Source: Bacillus solimangrovi (GTDB lineage Bacteria; Bacillota; Bacilli; Bacillales; Bacillaceae_N). Taken from it: a stretch of 64,000 bases of DNA. Location of the stretch: the NCBI RefSeq assembly GCF_001742425.1, contig NZ_MJEH01000005.1, forward strand, positions 38,839 through 102,838, read 5' to 3'. Shown here piece after piece: positions 36,543 through 47,419 of this stretch. The position numbers and the translations under genes were made by a program. Position 1 is the first letter of the stretch. Every line of letters starts with the position of its first letter. The notes below the pieces were generated by a model that ran no database searches, was not told where the DNA came from, and worked only from the letters and a program-made list of their open reading frames with translations.

Positions 36543-37409
36543 TTACATAAATTCAGATACAAGCTTATCGAATTGCTCTTCACTAATTTTCAGGTCAACG
36601 TGTGAAAGTGGTTCTTCAGCATAACCTGGAACAAGCTCTTGATAAGATTTCTGCTCTTTATTTTGGTAGATTAGGCCTGTAACAAGTCCATCTTTCTCCA
36701 TTAACGTTTGCATAGCCTGCACACGGTTAGCAGAATCATAATCTTCAATATCACTTAGCTTAGTTAAGTTCTCTTTGAACCAGTCATACGTGTTCACCTT
36801 ATTATAAGTAACACATGGGCTAAACACGTTAATTAAAGAGAAACCTTCGTGCTGAATTCCTTGCTCAATTAGTGATGTAAGCTCCTTTAAATCACTTGAA
36901 AAACTTTGTGCTACGAATGTTGCACCAGCTGTTAACGCCAATTCCATTACAGAAAGAGCAGATTCAATCGATCCTTGTGGTGTACTTTTCGTTTTAAACC
37001 CTGTACCACTTCGTGGAGATGTTTGACCTTTTGTTAAACCATAGATTTGGTTATCCATAACGATATAAGTAACATTAATGTTGCGTCGAATAGCGTGAAC
37101 TGTATGACCCATACCGATTGCAAAACCGTCACCATCACCACCAGATGCGATTACCGTTAAATCTTTGTTTGCCATTTTCACACCTTGTGCAATTGGAAGA
37201 GCACGTCCATGAACACCGTGGAAACCATATGAATTAATATAACCTGAAATACGTCCAGAACAACCGATACCGGAGATGACCGCTAACTCATGTGGCTCAA
37301 GACCAACATTCGCTGCTGCACGCTGCATTGCAGCTTGAACAGAGAAGTCACCGCAGCCAGGGCACCAGTTTGGTTTCACTTGGTTACGAAAGTCTTTAAA
37401 TGTTGCCAT
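36543..37409 (-). CDS. korB: 2-oxoacid:ferredoxin oxidoreductase beta subunit
   Basis: 288 aa thiamine-diphosphate subunit. It works with KorA to oxidise a 2-oxoacid (probably 2-oxoglutarate) to the acyl-CoA and pass electrons to ferredoxin. Seen are the cluster-binding Cys residues (PNWCPGCGDF, GIGCSG), the ThDP motif GDGDGFAIGMGHTVHA with the following MDNQIYGLTKGQTSPRS, and a Cys in FSPCVTYN. It follows korA by two bases, so the two are translated together. Confidence 0.95.
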   Translation of the reverse strand: MATFKDFRNQVKPNWCPGCGDFSVQAAMQRAAANVGLEPHELAVISGIGCSGRISGYINSYGFHGVHGRALPIAQGVKMANKDLTVIASGGDGDGFAIGMGHTVHAIRRNINVTYIVMDNQIYGLTKGQTSPRSGTGFKTKSTPQGSIESALSVMELALTAGATFVAQSFSSDLKELTSLIEQGIQHEGFSLINVFSPCVTYNKVNTYDWFKENLTKLSDIEDYDSANRVQAMQTLMEKDGLVTGLIYQNKEQKSYQELVPGYAEEPLSHVDLKISEEQFDKLVSEFM

Positions 37410-37411
37410 GA

Positions 37412-39157
37412 TTAGAACAACTCCTTAATTCTTCTGTGAATTTCATTCGGTTTAAATGGATTACCGTCATATTTCAACATGCTTTCAATTTTATCATGTT
37501 GACCTATGTTCATCTTAAGAATGCTAGTTAGTTGACCAGTACCATTGTATTCAACGACTACAACCTTTTTCGCAGCATCTACAAGTGGTTTCATTTGTTC
37601 AACTGGGAATGGGTGGATAAGACGAATGTGAGCATGATTAGTCTTAATCCCATCTGCCTCTAAACGCTCCATAGCTTCTTCAATTCCACCACGAGTCGAA
37701 TTAAAACCAACAATCAATACGTCTGCATCTTCATGATTTTTTGTCACGTGAACAGGAGTTGGGAACTTCTCTGCTAAGTTATCAAGCTTACGAAGACGTT
37801 TATCCATCTGTGCTTTACGGTTTTCTGCAACCTCTGACGGGCGACCATTTTCACTATGCTCTACACCCGTAACGTGGTGAATACCGTTTTTCATACCTGG
37901 GATTACGCGTGGTGAGACACCGTCTTCAGTAACTTCATAACGTTTGAACGTTTCTTTCGCTTCTAATTCTGGAAGCTCTTCTTTCGGGTTTAACTTACCA
38001 CGTCGTACTTCAATTTTGTTATAATCTAACGGCTCTACCGTTTGTTTCCCTAGAGAAACTTGTAAGTCAGTTAATAAGATAACTGGGATTTGATATTCTT
38101 CGGCAATGTTTAACGCTTCAATTGCATCATAAAATGCCTCTTGTACTGTACTTGGTGCCATTACAACCTTTGGAATGTCACCGTGTGTACCGTAAATCAT
38201 AGCCATTAAATCCGATTGCTCTACTTTAGTTGGAAGACCTGTACTTGGTCCACCACGTTGTGTATCTACGACAACTAATGGTGTTTCAGTCATTCCAGAA
38301 AGACCAATTGCTTCCATCATTAATGAAAGACCAGGACCTGCTGAAGCTGTAATTGAACGCGTACCTGCGTAATTTGCTCCAATTGCCATCGTACATGCTG
38401 CAATCTCATCTTCCGTTTGAATAACTGTTCCACCAACTTCTGGAAGCTTTTTAATTAAATATTCCATAATTTCTGAAGCTGGAGTAATTGGATATGCTGG
38501 CATAAAACGAACACCACCAGCAAGGAAGCCCATTGCAATTGCATCGTTACCGATCATGAACATGCGTTTCTTTCCGTCAGCTTTTTCAAGTTGCATCAAT
38601 TGAACATTACCACTCGTTTGTTCTTTAATATATTGAGCACCTTGTTTAATTGCTTCCATGTTCTTTTCAACGACTTTTTCGCCTTTTCTGCCGAAGATTT
38701 CTTGAACGACTTCACGGAATTCTTCAACATCAAGGTCTAATACCGCACTAGAAGCTCCAACTGCTACCATGTTTTTCATAAGAGAAGTTCCTAGTTCTGT
38801 TGCAATCTCTGTAAATGGTACAGCATACAATGTTGCCTTGCTGTCCTCTGGAATTGTTGGATTAAACTTAGCATCTGCAATTACGACACCACTATCATGT
38901 AGTTCGTGAATATTCACATCAATTGTTTCTTGGTCAAATGCTACTAATATATCAAGATCATCTGAAATTGAACGCACTTGTGTCGTGCTGACACGAATTT
39001 TATTATTTGTATGGCCACCTTTAATACGAGAAGAGAAGTGACGATATCCGTATAGATAATAACCTAAGCGATTTAATGCAATCGCGAAAATTTCACCAGT
39101 ACTTTCAATCCCTTCCCCTTGTTGTCCGCCAACTTTCCATGAAAGTTGATTGATCAT
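37412..39157 (-). CDS. korA: 2-oxoacid:ferredoxin oxidoreductase alpha subunit (gamma-alpha fusion)
   Basis: 581 aa. Residues about 1-185 are the gamma domain (WKVGGQQGEGIESTGEIFA, GGHTNNKIRVS) and 195-581 the alpha domain (YPITPASEIMEYL, SGMTETPLVVVDTQRGGPST, GFNSTRGGIEEAMERL). The fused gamma-alpha form is usual in bacilli. The ATG has AGGGGTG upstream. B. subtilis 168 has tdh-kbl in the region between spoVS and miaB; here it is replaced by this pair and a dipeptidase. Confidence 0.95.
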   Translation of the reverse strand: MINQLSWKVGGQQGEGIESTGEIFAIALNRLGYYLYGYRHFSSRIKGGHTNNKIRVSTTQVRSISDDLDILVAFDQETIDVNIHELHDSGVVIADAKFNPTIPEDSKATLYAVPFTEIATELGTSLMKNMVAVGASSAVLDLDVEEFREVVQEIFGRKGEKVVEKNMEAIKQGAQYIKEQTSGNVQLMQLEKADGKKRMFMIGNDAIAMGFLAGGVRFMPAYPITPASEIMEYLIKKLPEVGGTVIQTEDEIAACTMAIGANYAGTRSITASAGPGLSLMMEAIGLSGMTETPLVVVDTQRGGPSTGLPTKVEQSDLMAMIYGTHGDIPKVVMAPSTVQEAFYDAIEALNIAEEYQIPVILLTDLQVSLGKQTVEPLDYNKIEVRRGKLNPKEELPELEAKETFKRYEVTEDGVSPRVIPGMKNGIHHVTGVEHSENGRPSEVAENRKAQMDKRLRKLDNLAEKFPTPVHVTKNHEDADVLIVGFNSTRGGIEEAMERLEADGIKTNHAHIRLIHPFPVEQMKPLVDAAKKVVVVEYNGTGQLTSILKMNIGQHDKIESMLKYDGNPFKPNEIHRRIKELF

Positions 39158-39499
39158 CTTTTACACCCCTTTATAATGCAATCATTTCTACAATTTTAGT
39201 TAAAAGTATGTATAGCACTCTTCTAATTAAAATAATTAACTCAATCATTTTATTTAATGAAATGATTGCTCGATAAAATATGTACTAAACGATTTCAATT
39301 CTAGACCTATCACTATAAAAATGCAAGACCTAGCAACTGATTTATGACAAATTTGTGTATTTTCATTCAATTTTGCAATTTAACTAAAAAAAACAACCAA
39401 TTCAGTCTGATTAGCTCACAATTACAGACGTTTATGGTCGAATTTTCTTGTTTTTTACATTTTACATACGAAATTTGACTGACAATTCTGTGTGAAATC
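39158..39499. other. 342-bp intergenic region between dipeptidase gene and korA
   Basis: Should hold the korA promoter. AT-rich, with no clear hairpin, operator or small gene. Confidence 0.5.
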
Positions 39500-40423
39500 C
39501 TAGCTGAGGAAATCAGATGCTAAATTTTCAAAAAGAAACTTGTTTACTTGATTAACTGTATAATAATTCAATAATTGATTAATAAGATTTTCATAACAAC
39601 GATAATTTTCAAGCCCTTTCGTCATTACATCAATACCATCAAAATCAGAACCAAATCCAACATAATCTTCTCCACCTAATCGACATACAAAATCCAAATG
39701 GCGCAATAGATCACTTATTGATGCATTCTCATCATTTCGGAGAAATTGTGGTACAAATGTTAGACCGATTCTTCCATTCTGTTGAATGAGCATCTTAATT
39801 TGCTCATTTGTTAAGTTACGTGGATGATTACATAACGACTTCACATTTGAATGAGTTGCAAGTGGTTTCTTTGCTAATTCAAGAACTTGCCAACATGCTC
39901 TTTCGCTTAGGTGTGAAACATCTGTCCAAATATGATACTCATTGTTAAGCTCTACGAGTTCCTTCCCGAACGATGTTAATCCTGCTCCACGTTCTTCTAA
40001 AATACCATCTGCAGCTAAATTAGCATCGTTCCAAGTTAAACCGACAGAGCGAACCCCAAGCCTTAACAACGTTTTGTAATAAAGAACATTACCTTCAATC
40101 GCATCGACCCCCTCTAAAGAAAGAATTGCACCAATTTCATCTTCCTTCAGGTTTAACAAATCTTGACGTGTTTGAATGTGTACCATCTGATCATATGGGT
40201 TAATGACTCTACTATAGAATAAATCTACCATCTTAAGTGCAGCTTGAAATTTTGCTCCATATGGGACATCGTTAGGTACAAATATAGCAAAACATTGTAC
40301 CTTTGCTCCAGTCATTTGAAGTTGTTCATATGTAACATGCAAATCTTTGTCATTATAAAAGGAAAGATGTTCATTTCCCCATAGTTTATATAACACATCA
40401 CAATGAGCATCAAATATTTTCAT
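39500..40423 (-). CDS. membrane dipeptidase-type (M19) metallopeptidase
   Basis: About 307 aa, TIM-barrel renal-dipeptidase family. Zinc ligands are visible: HxD in FDAHCDVLY, Glu in LSLEGVDAIEG, His in SHLSERACW and THSNVKSLCNHPRNLT, and Asp in FGSDFDGIDV. Family members cleave dipeptides, including D-amino-acid dipeptides; no signal peptide is present, so it is cytoplasmic. The second of two adjacent ATGs is better spaced from GGAGGAG. It stands between korA and spoVS without a visible terminator of its own. Confidence 0.9.
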   Translation of the reverse strand: MKIFDAHCDVLYKLWGNEHLSFYNDKDLHVTYEQLQMTGAKVQCFAIFVPNDVPYGAKFQAALKMVDLFYSRVINPYDQMVHIQTRQDLLNLKEDEIGAILSLEGVDAIEGNVLYYKTLLRLGVRSVGLTWNDANLAADGILEERGAGLTSFGKELVELNNEYHIWTDVSHLSERACWQVLELAKKPLATHSNVKSLCNHPRNLTNEQIKMLIQQNGRIGLTFVPQFLRNDENASISDLLRHLDFVCRLGGEDYVGFGSDFDGIDVMTKGLENYRCYENLINQLLNYYTVNQVNKFLFENLASDFLS

Positions 40424-40491
40424 CATGCTCCTCCTTAAGATTTAGTAATCTTCAACTACCTCTAAATAATAATTTTTGTGAAAATAAAATA

Positions 40492-40524
40492 ACCTGTCTG
40501 TTCATCAAATGAACAAACAGGTTT
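40492..40524 (-). terminator. spoVS terminator
   Basis: Stem AACCTGT/ACAGGTT extended by TGTTCAT/ATGAACA; followed on the minus strand by ATTTTATTTTC. Confidence 0.8.
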
Positions 40525-40531
40525 GTATTCG

Positions 40532-40792
40532 TTATCGAGGTTCTACGATCAATTTAATGGCAGTTCGTTCTTCACCATCAATCATTATATCAGTAAATGC
40601 AGGAATACAGATTAAGTCCACACCGCTCGGTGCAACAAATCCTCTCGCGATTGCTACTGCCTTCACTGCTTGATTTAGTGCACCAGCTCCAATTGCTTGG
40701 ATCTCTGCTCCACCGCGCTCACGAATAACACCTGAAAGCGCACCAGCTACTTTATTTGGGTTTGATTGTGCTGAAACTTTTAATATTTCCAT
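40532..40792 (-). CDS. spoVS: stage V sporulation protein S
   Basis: 86 aa, nearly invariant among bacilli (ILKVSAQSNPNKVAGALSGV, GAGALNQAVKAVAIARGFVA, RTAIKLIVEPR). It has the Alba-like nucleic-acid-binding fold and affects septation, coat assembly and spore development. AAGGAGG precedes the ATG. It lies 240 bases downstream of ymdB and has its own terminator. Confidence 0.98.
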   Translation of the reverse strand: MEILKVSAQSNPNKVAGALSGVIRERGGAEIQAIGAGALNQAVKAVAIARGFVAPSGVDLICIPAFTDIMIDGEERTAIKLIVEPR

Positions 40793-41036
40793 TTCTGGAA
40801 CCTCCTTGATCGAATTAGTGGTCTTTTCATTCCCTACTAACTATATTCACGAAAGGAGATTGTATTCCTGCTAAATGGATTGAATTTTTAGAAAAATGCA
40901 TTATATTACATATTTGAGAATAATCACAAATCAACTATACGGTTGGTAAAGACTAACAACACAATTTTAGTAATTAAACGGTTCTTAATAATTTTGAACG
41001 TAAAATAACTTGTACTTAATCTTACAACTTGCCTCA

Positions 41037-41834
41037 TTACTCAAAGAAAGGTTGATCTTCATTTATTAAAATGCGATTAATCTTTTTCGCTTTACCAGTT
41101 TTCTTATCAAGATCGATCACCACTCCACTAAGCTGTGTGCGCCCAACCTTAGGTACTTCAAAACGAACTGGCAATTGTGTTACAAACTTACGAATAACAG
41201 CTTCCCTATCCATCCCTAAAATGTGATCATATGGTCCCGTCATCCCAACATCTGTCATATACGCTGTTCCTTCAGGCAAAATACGATTATCTGCTGTTTG
41301 CACATGTGTATGTGTTCCAACAACTGCTGACGCACGTCCATCTACATACCAACCGAATGCCTGCTTCTCACTTGTTGCCTCAGCATGAAAATCTATAAAA
41401 ATAAGTGGAGTACGTTTACGAATTTCCATCAATAAGTCATCGATCTTACGAAATGGACAATCAATAGGTGGTAAAAATGTGCGCCCCATGACATTTACAA
41501 CAGCAACTTCAACTCCGTTTGCATTAATAATTGTATAACCTTTACCAGGAGTACCATCTGGATAATTAGCCGGTCGAACAAGTGCTGGTGTATCATCTAT
41601 AAACTCAAAAATTTCTCTATTGTCCCACGTATGATTTCCCATTGTAATTACTTGTGCACCTGCGCCCATTAATTGACGGTAAATCTTCTGTGTGATTCCT
41701 CTGCCCCCTGCGGCATTTTCCCCATTAATAATCGTTACATCAGGATGATATTTTTTCTTTAATTTCGGTACATACTCTTGCACCATTTCACGCCCAGGTG
41801 AACTTACAACATCACCAATAAACAGAATTCTCAT
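41037..41834 (-). CDS. ymdB: YmdB metallophosphoesterase
   Basis: 265 aa cyclic-nucleotide phosphodiesterase family protein that affects biofilm genes and RNase Y-linked processes in B. subtilis. Metal-site residues are visible in FIGDVVSSPGRE, NGENAAGGRG, MGNHTWDNRE, FIDFHAEATSEK and VVGTHTHVQTAD. AAGGAATTATTGA precedes the ATG. It follows rny, as in B. subtilis, but rny has its own terminator in between. Confidence 0.97.
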   Translation of the reverse strand: MRILFIGDVVSSPGREMVQEYVPKLKKKYHPDVTIINGENAAGGRGITQKIYRQLMGAGAQVITMGNHTWDNREIFEFIDDTPALVRPANYPDGTPGKGYTIINANGVEVAVVNVMGRTFLPPIDCPFRKIDDLLMEIRKRTPLIFIDFHAEATSEKQAFGWYVDGRASAVVGTHTHVQTADNRILPEGTAYMTDVGMTGPYDHILGMDREAVIRKFVTQLPVRFEVPKVGRTQLSGVVIDLDKKTGKAKKINRILINEDQPFFE

Positions 41835-41977
41835 TCAATAATTCCTTCTTTCTATGAAAGTAACCTTTTGTTCGTTTTAGTTTCACATAAATTAAAGTCA
41901 AAAATCAAGTTACAGTGAAACTTCTATGTAGTCAGAAACTAAGCTCTAGCATCTCAACATAATGATAGACAGAAAAA

Positions 41978-42007
41978 AAGTAAAGTGGCTTGCTACCACT
42001 TTACTTT
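41978..42007 (-). terminator. rny terminator
   Basis: Perfect 12-bp stem AAAGTAAAGTGG/CCACTTTACTTT with T-rich flanks on both strands. Confidence 0.85.
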
Positions 42008-42021
42008 TTATGTCGAGCAAA

Positions 42022-43590
42022 TTATTTCGCATATTCTACAGCTCTAGTCTCACGTATAACAGTGACTTTAATATGTCCTGGATAATCCAAGTCATTTTCA
42101 ATCTTCTTACGGATATCTCTAGCTAATCGATGTGCCTCAAGATCATCCACTGTATCTGGTTTAACTAATATACGAATTTCTCGACCCGCTTGAATCGCAA
42201 AGGATTTCTCGACCCCATCAAAGGATTCAGAGATTTCTTCTAACTTCTCTAATCTGCGTATATAGTTTTCTAACGTTTCACTACGTGCTCCCGGACGAGC
42301 AGCCGATAGCGCATCAGCAGCCGCAACTAGTACCGCGATAATTGATGTTGGTTCGGTATCACCATGATGCGAAGCTATACTGTTGATTACGACTGGATGT
42401 TCTTTATATTTCGTCGCTAGCTCTACACCTATTTCAACATGACTACCTTCCACTTCATGGTCAATTGCTTTTCCGATATCATGTAATAAACCGGAACGAC
42501 GAGCAAGACTTTCATCTTCTCCAAGTTCAGCGGCCATTAATCCAGCGAGATAAGCAACTTCCATTGAATGCTTCAACACATTTTGTCCATAACTTGTACG
42601 ATACTTTAATCGTCCTAAGATCTTTATTAAATCTGGATGTAGTCCGTGGACTCCTACCTCAAACGTCGTTTCTTCACCAACTTCACGAATGTGCTCATCT
42701 ACTTCACGACGAGATTTATCAACCATTTCCTCAATTCGTGCTGGGTGAATTCGCCCATCTTGAACAAGTTTTTCAAGTGCAATACGTGCTGTTTCACGAC
42801 GAATAGGATCAAAACCAGACAGAATAACAGCTTCAGGTGTATCATCAATAATTAAATCAATACCTGTAAGCGTCTCAATTGTACGAATGTTACGTCCCTC
42901 ACGACCTATGATACGACCTTTCATCTCATCGTTTGGTAAATTAACAACTGAAACTGTTGTTTCAGCAACATGGTCAGCTGCACAACGCTGAATTGCTACA
43001 GAAAGAATTTCTTTTGCACGCTTGTCTGCCTCTTCCTTCGCACGATTCTCACTCTCTTTAACCATAATCGCAGTTTCATGAGAAAGCTCTTTTTCCGTCT
43101 CTTGAATAATAAGCTCTCTTGCTGCTTCACGAGATAATCCGGAAATGTGTTCTAATTCTTGCTGTTGCTTATGCAACAACTCTTCCACTTTGCTTTCCAT
43201 TTCTTCAATCTGCTGTTGTTTTGCTACGAGAGATTGTTCCTTCTTCTCAAGCATTATTTCACGCTGGTCAAGCGTCACACTCTTCCGATCTAAATTCTCT
43301 TCTTTTTGCATCAGACGATTTTCTTGTTTTTGTAGCTCCGTACGACGTTCACGGATTTCATTTTCCGCACTTGTACGAAGTTTATGAATTTCATCTTTCG
43401 CTTCAAGAAGCGCTTCCTTTTTCGATGCCTCTGATTCACGCTTGCCATCTTCAATGATTTGTAGCGCTGCATGCTCGGCACTCGAAATTTTCGCTTCTGC
43501 AATAGATTTTCGCACGAAATAGCCAACAACTGCTCCGACGATGATGCCAAGCAAAGCGGAGATGATTACTAACGCATTCATATTCTTCAC
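42022..43590 (-). CDS. rny: ribonuclease Y
   Basis: 522 aa. One N-terminal membrane helix ([20 protein letters not shown]) anchors the enzyme; residues about 30-200 are a long charged coiled coil; a KH domain follows ([20 protein letters not shown]), then an HD domain with [12 protein letters not shown] and ASHHGD. It starts bulk mRNA decay by endonucleolytic cuts. AAGAGGAGGTG precedes the ATG. The 480-bp leader region towards recA has no other gene. Confidence 0.98.
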   Translation of the reverse strand: MKNMNALVIISALLGIIVGAVVGYFVRKSIAEAKISSAEHAALQIIEDGKRESEASKKEALLEAKDEIHKLRTSAENEIRERRTELQKQENRLMQKEENLDRKSVTLDQREIMLEKKEQSLVAKQQQIEEMESKVEELLHKQQQELEHISGLSREAARELIIQETEKELSHETAIMVKESENRAKEEADKRAKEILSVAIQRCAADHVAETTVSVVNLPNDEMKGRIIGREGRNIRTIETLTGIDLIIDDTPEAVILSGFDPIRRETARIALEKLVQDGRIHPARIEEMVDKSRREVDEHIREVGEETTFEVGVHGLHPDLIKILGRLKYRTSYGQNVLKHSMEVAYLAGLMAAELGEDESLARRSGLLHDIGKAIDHEVEGSHVEIGVELATKYKEHPVVINSIASHHGDTEPTSIIAVLVAAADALSAARPGARSETLENYIRRLEKLEEISESFDGVEKSFAIQAGREIRILVKPDTVDDLEAHRLARDIRKKIENDLDYPGHIKVTVIRETRAVEYAK

Positions 43591-44067
43591 CTCCTCTTGC
43601 TATCAAATTGTTTCGTAGTGTATGTTTAATTGCACAGGTTTCTGTACAAATACGCATACAGTCCATTTCATTTGTGTCGGCATTTTATGAGCTGTTTTCA
43701 TAATTGAGTTACTTACAGCACAAAGCCATGTCAAATTCCAAATATTTTATTTTGAAATTATACATATTAATTGTAAAGTTGGCACAAATGCTTGTCAAGA
43801 GATCGATGTTGACTGACGGCATTATTTCACAATATTTTTTCATTTTTTCCAATTTTTACAGTTGATTTGATCAACTTTTTACGAAATCCTCTATCAATTG
43901 ATCATCGTTGTTATCGATTTCAATTTTAAAATGCGTATTCAAATAAAGAAGGTGCCAAAGATAACATAAACATCCAGATACGTGAGGAATAGATAAGCAA
44001 GCTAAAAAAAGATTCGAATATAATTTACCTAGGACTTTTAGAACAACCTCTAAAAATAAAAAAAAAA
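43591..44067. other. 477-bp intergenic region upstream of rny
   Basis: Lies between the recA terminator and the rny start. It is AT-rich and contains TGTATAAT near 43760, a possible extended -10 element, but no convincing -35. Frames crossing it overlap the recA terminator and are not believed. Confidence 0.5.
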
Positions 44068-44096
44068 CAGAAAGAGACTTCTTACATCCCTTCCTG
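44068..44096 (-). terminator. recA terminator
   Basis: On the minus strand a 10-bp stem CAGGAAGGGA/TCTCTTTCTG (two G-T pairs) is followed by ten T residues, ten bases after the recA stop. Confidence 0.85.
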
Positions 44097-44105
44097 CTCT
44101 CTTCA

Positions 44106-45143
44106 TTATGCATCAAAGTCTAAGTCTTCTTGTTCCTCTTTTACTAGAATACTCTCTTCATCTAATCCATGATGTTGACGGATTTTCTCATGAACCTCTA
44201 ACTTCACATTTTCATTCTCACGTAAAAATTGCTTCGAATTTTCTCTACCTTGACCTAAACGCTCTTCATTATATGAATACCATGCACCACTTTTTTGAAT
44301 AATATCTAAATCCGTCGCAATGTCTAGTAATTCACCTTCTTTAGAAATACCTTCTCCGTACATAATGTCTACTTCTGCTTGCCTGAATGGAGGTGCTACT
44401 TTATTCTTTACCACTTTAATTCTTGTTTTGTTTCCAACCATATCGTTACCTTGCTTCAACGTCTCAGCACGTCTTACTTCTAAACGAACCGTCGAATAGA
44501 ATTTCAATGCACGTCCACCTGGTGTCGTCTCAGGATTACCGAACATTACACCAACTTTTTCACGAATTTGGTTAATAAAGATTGCAATCGTTTTGGATTT
44601 ATTAATCGCACCAGATAACTTACGAAGAGCCTGTGACATGAGACGTGCTTGAAGACCAACATGAGCATCCCCCATATCTCCTTCAATCTCTGCTTTTGGA
44701 ACAAGTGCGGCTACTGAATCGACGACAATAATATCGACAGCACCACTACGTACTAAAGCTTCTGCAATTTCTAACGCCTGTTCACCAGTATCTGGCTGTG
44801 ACAATAACAACTCATCAATATCGACACCTAGTTTTTGAGCATAAACAGGGTCTAATGCGTGCTCTGCGTCAATGAATGCAGCTTGCCCACCTTGCGCTTG
44901 AACTTCAGCAATTGCATGTAATGCAACAGTTGTTTTACCAGAAGATTCTGGACCGTATACTTCAACAATACGCCCACGTGGATAGCCACCTACTCCAAGA
45001 GCAATATCTAATGCAAGTGATCCACTTGGGATTGTTGACACCCTTTGTTCTGCTTGTTCTCCTAATTTCATAATGGATCCTTTACCGAAATTTTTCTCTA
45101 TTTGACGTAATGCTTGATCTAATGCAGCTTGACGATCACCCAT
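44106..45143 (-). CDS. recA: recombinase RecA
   Basis: 345 aa. It forms filaments on single-stranded DNA for strand exchange and triggers LexA self-cleavage. P-loop [14 protein letters not shown], Walker B region [19 protein letters not shown], and the L2 loop [20 protein letters not shown] are present, with the acidic tail ([11 protein letters not shown]). AAGGAGG precedes the ATG. The promoter region has a LexA-like box. It follows cinA by 212 bases. Confidence 0.99.
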   Translation of the reverse strand: MGDRQAALDQALRQIEKNFGKGSIMKLGEQAEQRVSTIPSGSLALDIALGVGGYPRGRIVEVYGPESSGKTTVALHAIAEVQAQGGQAAFIDAEHALDPVYAQKLGVDIDELLLSQPDTGEQALEIAEALVRSGAVDIIVVDSVAALVPKAEIEGDMGDAHVGLQARLMSQALRKLSGAINKSKTIAIFINQIREKVGVMFGNPETTPGGRALKFYSTVRLEVRRAETLKQGNDMVGNKTRIKVVKNKVAPPFRQAEVDIMYGEGISKEGELLDIATDLDIIQKSGAWYSYNEERLGQGRENSKQFLRENENVKLEVHEKIRQHHGLDEESILVKEEQEDLDFDA

Positions 45144-45189
45144 CTTAATTCCTCCTCTTTCTCTTACTATTTCTCTTTAGACTATCATT

Positions 45190-45218
45190 ATCATATCTCT
45201 TTTTTAACAGTTTGCCAA
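45190..45218 (-). promoter_or_regulatory. recA SigA-type promoter
   Basis: On the minus strand TTGGCA at 45218-45213 and TATGAT at 45195-45190, separated by exactly 17 bases, about 50 bases before the ATG. Confidence 0.7.
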
Positions 45219-45226
45219 GAAAAAAA

Positions 45227-45240
45227 CGAACACTTATTCG
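45227..45240. promoter_or_regulatory. LexA (SOS) box of recA
   Basis: CGAACACTTATTCG matches 12 of 14 positions of the Bacillus SOS box CGAACRNRYGTTYG. It is located just upstream of the -35 element of recA, consistent with DNA-damage control. Confidence 0.75.
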
Positions 45241-45355
45241 TTATTTTTGTTTTTCATCTCATTCAAAAATGGAAAAAGCGTTGTACAATATCTTATTTTG
45301 GAGATTATTTTATTACACATTTTTTATTTCTGTATTTATGTTATCTGTCAACTTA

Positions 45356-46591
45356 TCAACCTAACAGTTTTTTTAATAAATAGTATGCACCGTACTTCAC
45401 CGAACGAAGTCGAATAGAATGACGGCTTCCTGCAAGTGTAAGAGCATGTACCTCAGTTAAATGAGCATCTGCAAGACCAATAAATACCGTTCCAACAGGT
45501 TTTCCTTCCTGTTCTGCTGGACCTGCTACACCAGTAAAACTAATTCCGATGTTAGACTGATAGCGCTCACGCACCTTTTGAGCCATCTCTCTAGCAGTCT
45601 CTTCACTAACTGCACCATGCTGAATCAGTGTACTTTCTTCAACCCCAAGCAAATTCATTTTCGCCTCATTCGAATAAGTGATCATACCACCAGAAAAGAC
45701 TGTCGATGCCCCTTTCTCATTCGTTAATGATTCTCCGAAGAAGCCACCTGTCAAGCTTTCAGCACTGGCAACTGTTATTGAACGATCTTTGAGCAACTTA
45801 ACTAGTTCATGAAAAAGACTTGTGTCATCATATCCGTAAAAATAATCCCCGACACGAGCAAAAATCTCTTTCTCTGTTTCTACCATCAATGCTTGTGCAT
45901 TTTCTACCGTCTCAGCTTTTGCTGTTAAACGTATAACAACCTCTCCATCAGAAGCTAGTGGAGCAATTGTTGGATTAGTCTGTTTATCAATCAAATCCTC
46001 TAACTCTGTTTCAAGCTGTGCCTCACCGATTCCAAAAAAATGTAATATCTTTGACGTAATAACTGTTTGTTCATGCAATTGATTCAGCAAGAACGGACGG
46101 ACATAACTATCAAACATAGGCTTCATTTCTTTCGGTGGACCTGGTAGTAAAAGATAAGTAATTTGATCAACCGTCACACTCATGCCTGGGGCCATACCAT
46201 TGTCATTAGGAAATACCGTTGACCCTTCTAATACATGTGCTTGCTTGCGATTATTGTCAGTCATTGCTCGATTGACTTTCTTGAAGTAATCCCTAATGCG
46301 CACTAATGCAAGTTCATCTTCTATAAGATTGAGCCCTAACACCTTTGCAATCGTCTCTTTTGTTAAGTCATCTTTTGTTGGACCAAGCCCACCAGAAAAA
46401 ATAATCGTATCTACACGAGTTTGTGCATGCTTGATCGCTTTCTCTAGCCTCTCTGGGTTATCTCCTACTGTAGTATGATAAAATACGTTCACTCCAATTT
46501 CAGCAAGGTTACGTGAAATGAATTGAGCATTCGTATTTGCGATTTGTCCGAGTAACAGTTCAGAACCTACAGCTATAATTTCAGCGTTCAC
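45356..46591 (-). CDS. cinA: CinA, competence/damage-inducible protein
   Basis: 411 aa. The N-terminal MoCF-like domain ([30 protein letters not shown]) and the C-terminal CinA domain ([52 protein letters not shown]) act in nicotinamide nucleotide repair (pyrophosphatase/deamidase) and the gene is linked with recA in many Firmicutes. The second GTG (46591) is chosen: AAGGGG lies eight bases upstream, while the first GTG overlaps it. Confidence 0.95.
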   Translation of the reverse strand: MNAEIIAVGSELLLGQIANTNAQFISRNLAEIGVNVFYHTTVGDNPERLEKAIKHAQTRVDTIIFSGGLGPTKDDLTKETIAKVLGLNLIEDELALVRIRDYFKKVNRAMTDNNRKQAHVLEGSTVFPNDNGMAPGMSVTVDQITYLLLPGPPKEMKPMFDSYVRPFLLNQLHEQTVITSKILHFFGIGEAQLETELEDLIDKQTNPTIAPLASDGEVVIRLTAKAETVENAQALMVETEKEIFARVGDYFYGYDDTSLFHELVKLLKDRSITVASAESLTGGFFGESLTNEKGASTVFSGGMITYSNEAKMNLLGVEESTLIQHGAVSEETAREMAQKVRERYQSNIGISFTGVAGPAEQEGKPVGTVFIGLADAHLTEVHALTLAGSRHSIRLRSVKYGAYYLLKKLLG

Positions 46592-46648
46592 GATCTCCAC
46601 CCCTTCTTCTCTAAATAAATTGCTCGTAACATTTAAGTGTGCTTCACA

Positions 46649-47227
46649 TTATTTACTTTTCAATAATATGAATCGGTTTTTATAAAAATAATCCCATCCT
46701 GATAGAAGCGTAAAGAAAACAGCTAACCATAACATGATTCCACCGAGTGGAAAACCGAAAGATAGAAATGGCTGGTCGTGTAAAAGTAATGCTGCAATTG
46801 CGATCATCTGAACAGTTGTCTTAATCTTTCCAAGCTGACTTGCAGCAAGCACTTCTCCTTCACCAGAAGCAACAAGTCTTAACCCTGTGACTGCAAATTC
46901 TCTAGCAATAATAACAATAACCATCCAAGCAGCAGCAAAACCAATTTCAACGAGTGAAATCAATGCAGCAGAGACTAGTAACTTATCCGCTAACGGATCA
47001 AGAAATTTGCCCATTGTTGTAACAAGCTCATATTTTCTAGCAAGATAACCGTCAATCCAATCTGTTAAAGCTGCAATAATAAATAAGAGCGCTCCAATAA
47101 TATGAGACACTGGTAATAATTCATTTCCTATACTCACCGTACCTAAAGGTAATGGAGCAAGCATAAAAATCATTAAAATTGGAATTAAAATAATACGTGA
47201 CAATGTAATTTTGTTAGGTAAATTCAC
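46649..47227 (-). CDS. pgsA: CDP-diacylglycerol--glycerol-3-phosphate 3-phosphatidyltransferase
   Basis: About 192 aa integral membrane enzyme making phosphatidylglycerol phosphate. The CDP-alcohol phosphotransferase motif is intact: DWIDGYLARKYELVTTMG then KFLDPLADK, with four to five membrane segments around it. GTG at 47227 has GGAGG seven bases upstream and gives the conserved start NLPNKITLSRI; the ATG six codons earlier overlaps that ribosome site. It lies 57 bases upstream of cinA. Confidence 0.96.
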   Translation of the reverse strand: MNLPNKITLSRIILIPILMIFMLAPLPLGTVSIGNELLPVSHIIGALLFIIAALTDWIDGYLARKYELVTTMGKFLDPLADKLLVSAALISLVEIGFAAAWMVIVIIAREFAVTGLRLVASGEGEVLAASQLGKIKTTVQMIAIAALLLHDQPFLSFGFPLGGIMLWLAVFFTLLSGWDYFYKNRFILLKSK

Positions 47228-47383
47228 ATCTAATCCTCCATTCAATCATCGATCCCTAGATTTTATAACCTCACCGAATATACGTTACATTAAACTGACC
47301 GAACTGTAAATTATTATATCCATCCAACTAAAATCATCATAGATTGAAGCCAAACATAAATGAAACACACATTTTGTACAAGA

Positions 47384-47411
47384 AAAGAGCCATCTGCACT
47401 GATGACTCTTT
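47384..47411 (-). terminator. rodZ terminator
   Basis: Stem AAAGAG-CATC/GATG-CTCTTT with one mismatch, followed on the minus strand by TTCTTG. Lies after the rodZ stop. Confidence 0.7.
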
Positions 47412-47419
47412 AAGGAATA

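Noticed and set aside
43871..44116. 81-codon minus-strand frame after recA
   Set aside because: It overlaps the end of recA, has no ribosome site and runs straight through the strong recA terminator hairpin and its T tract.
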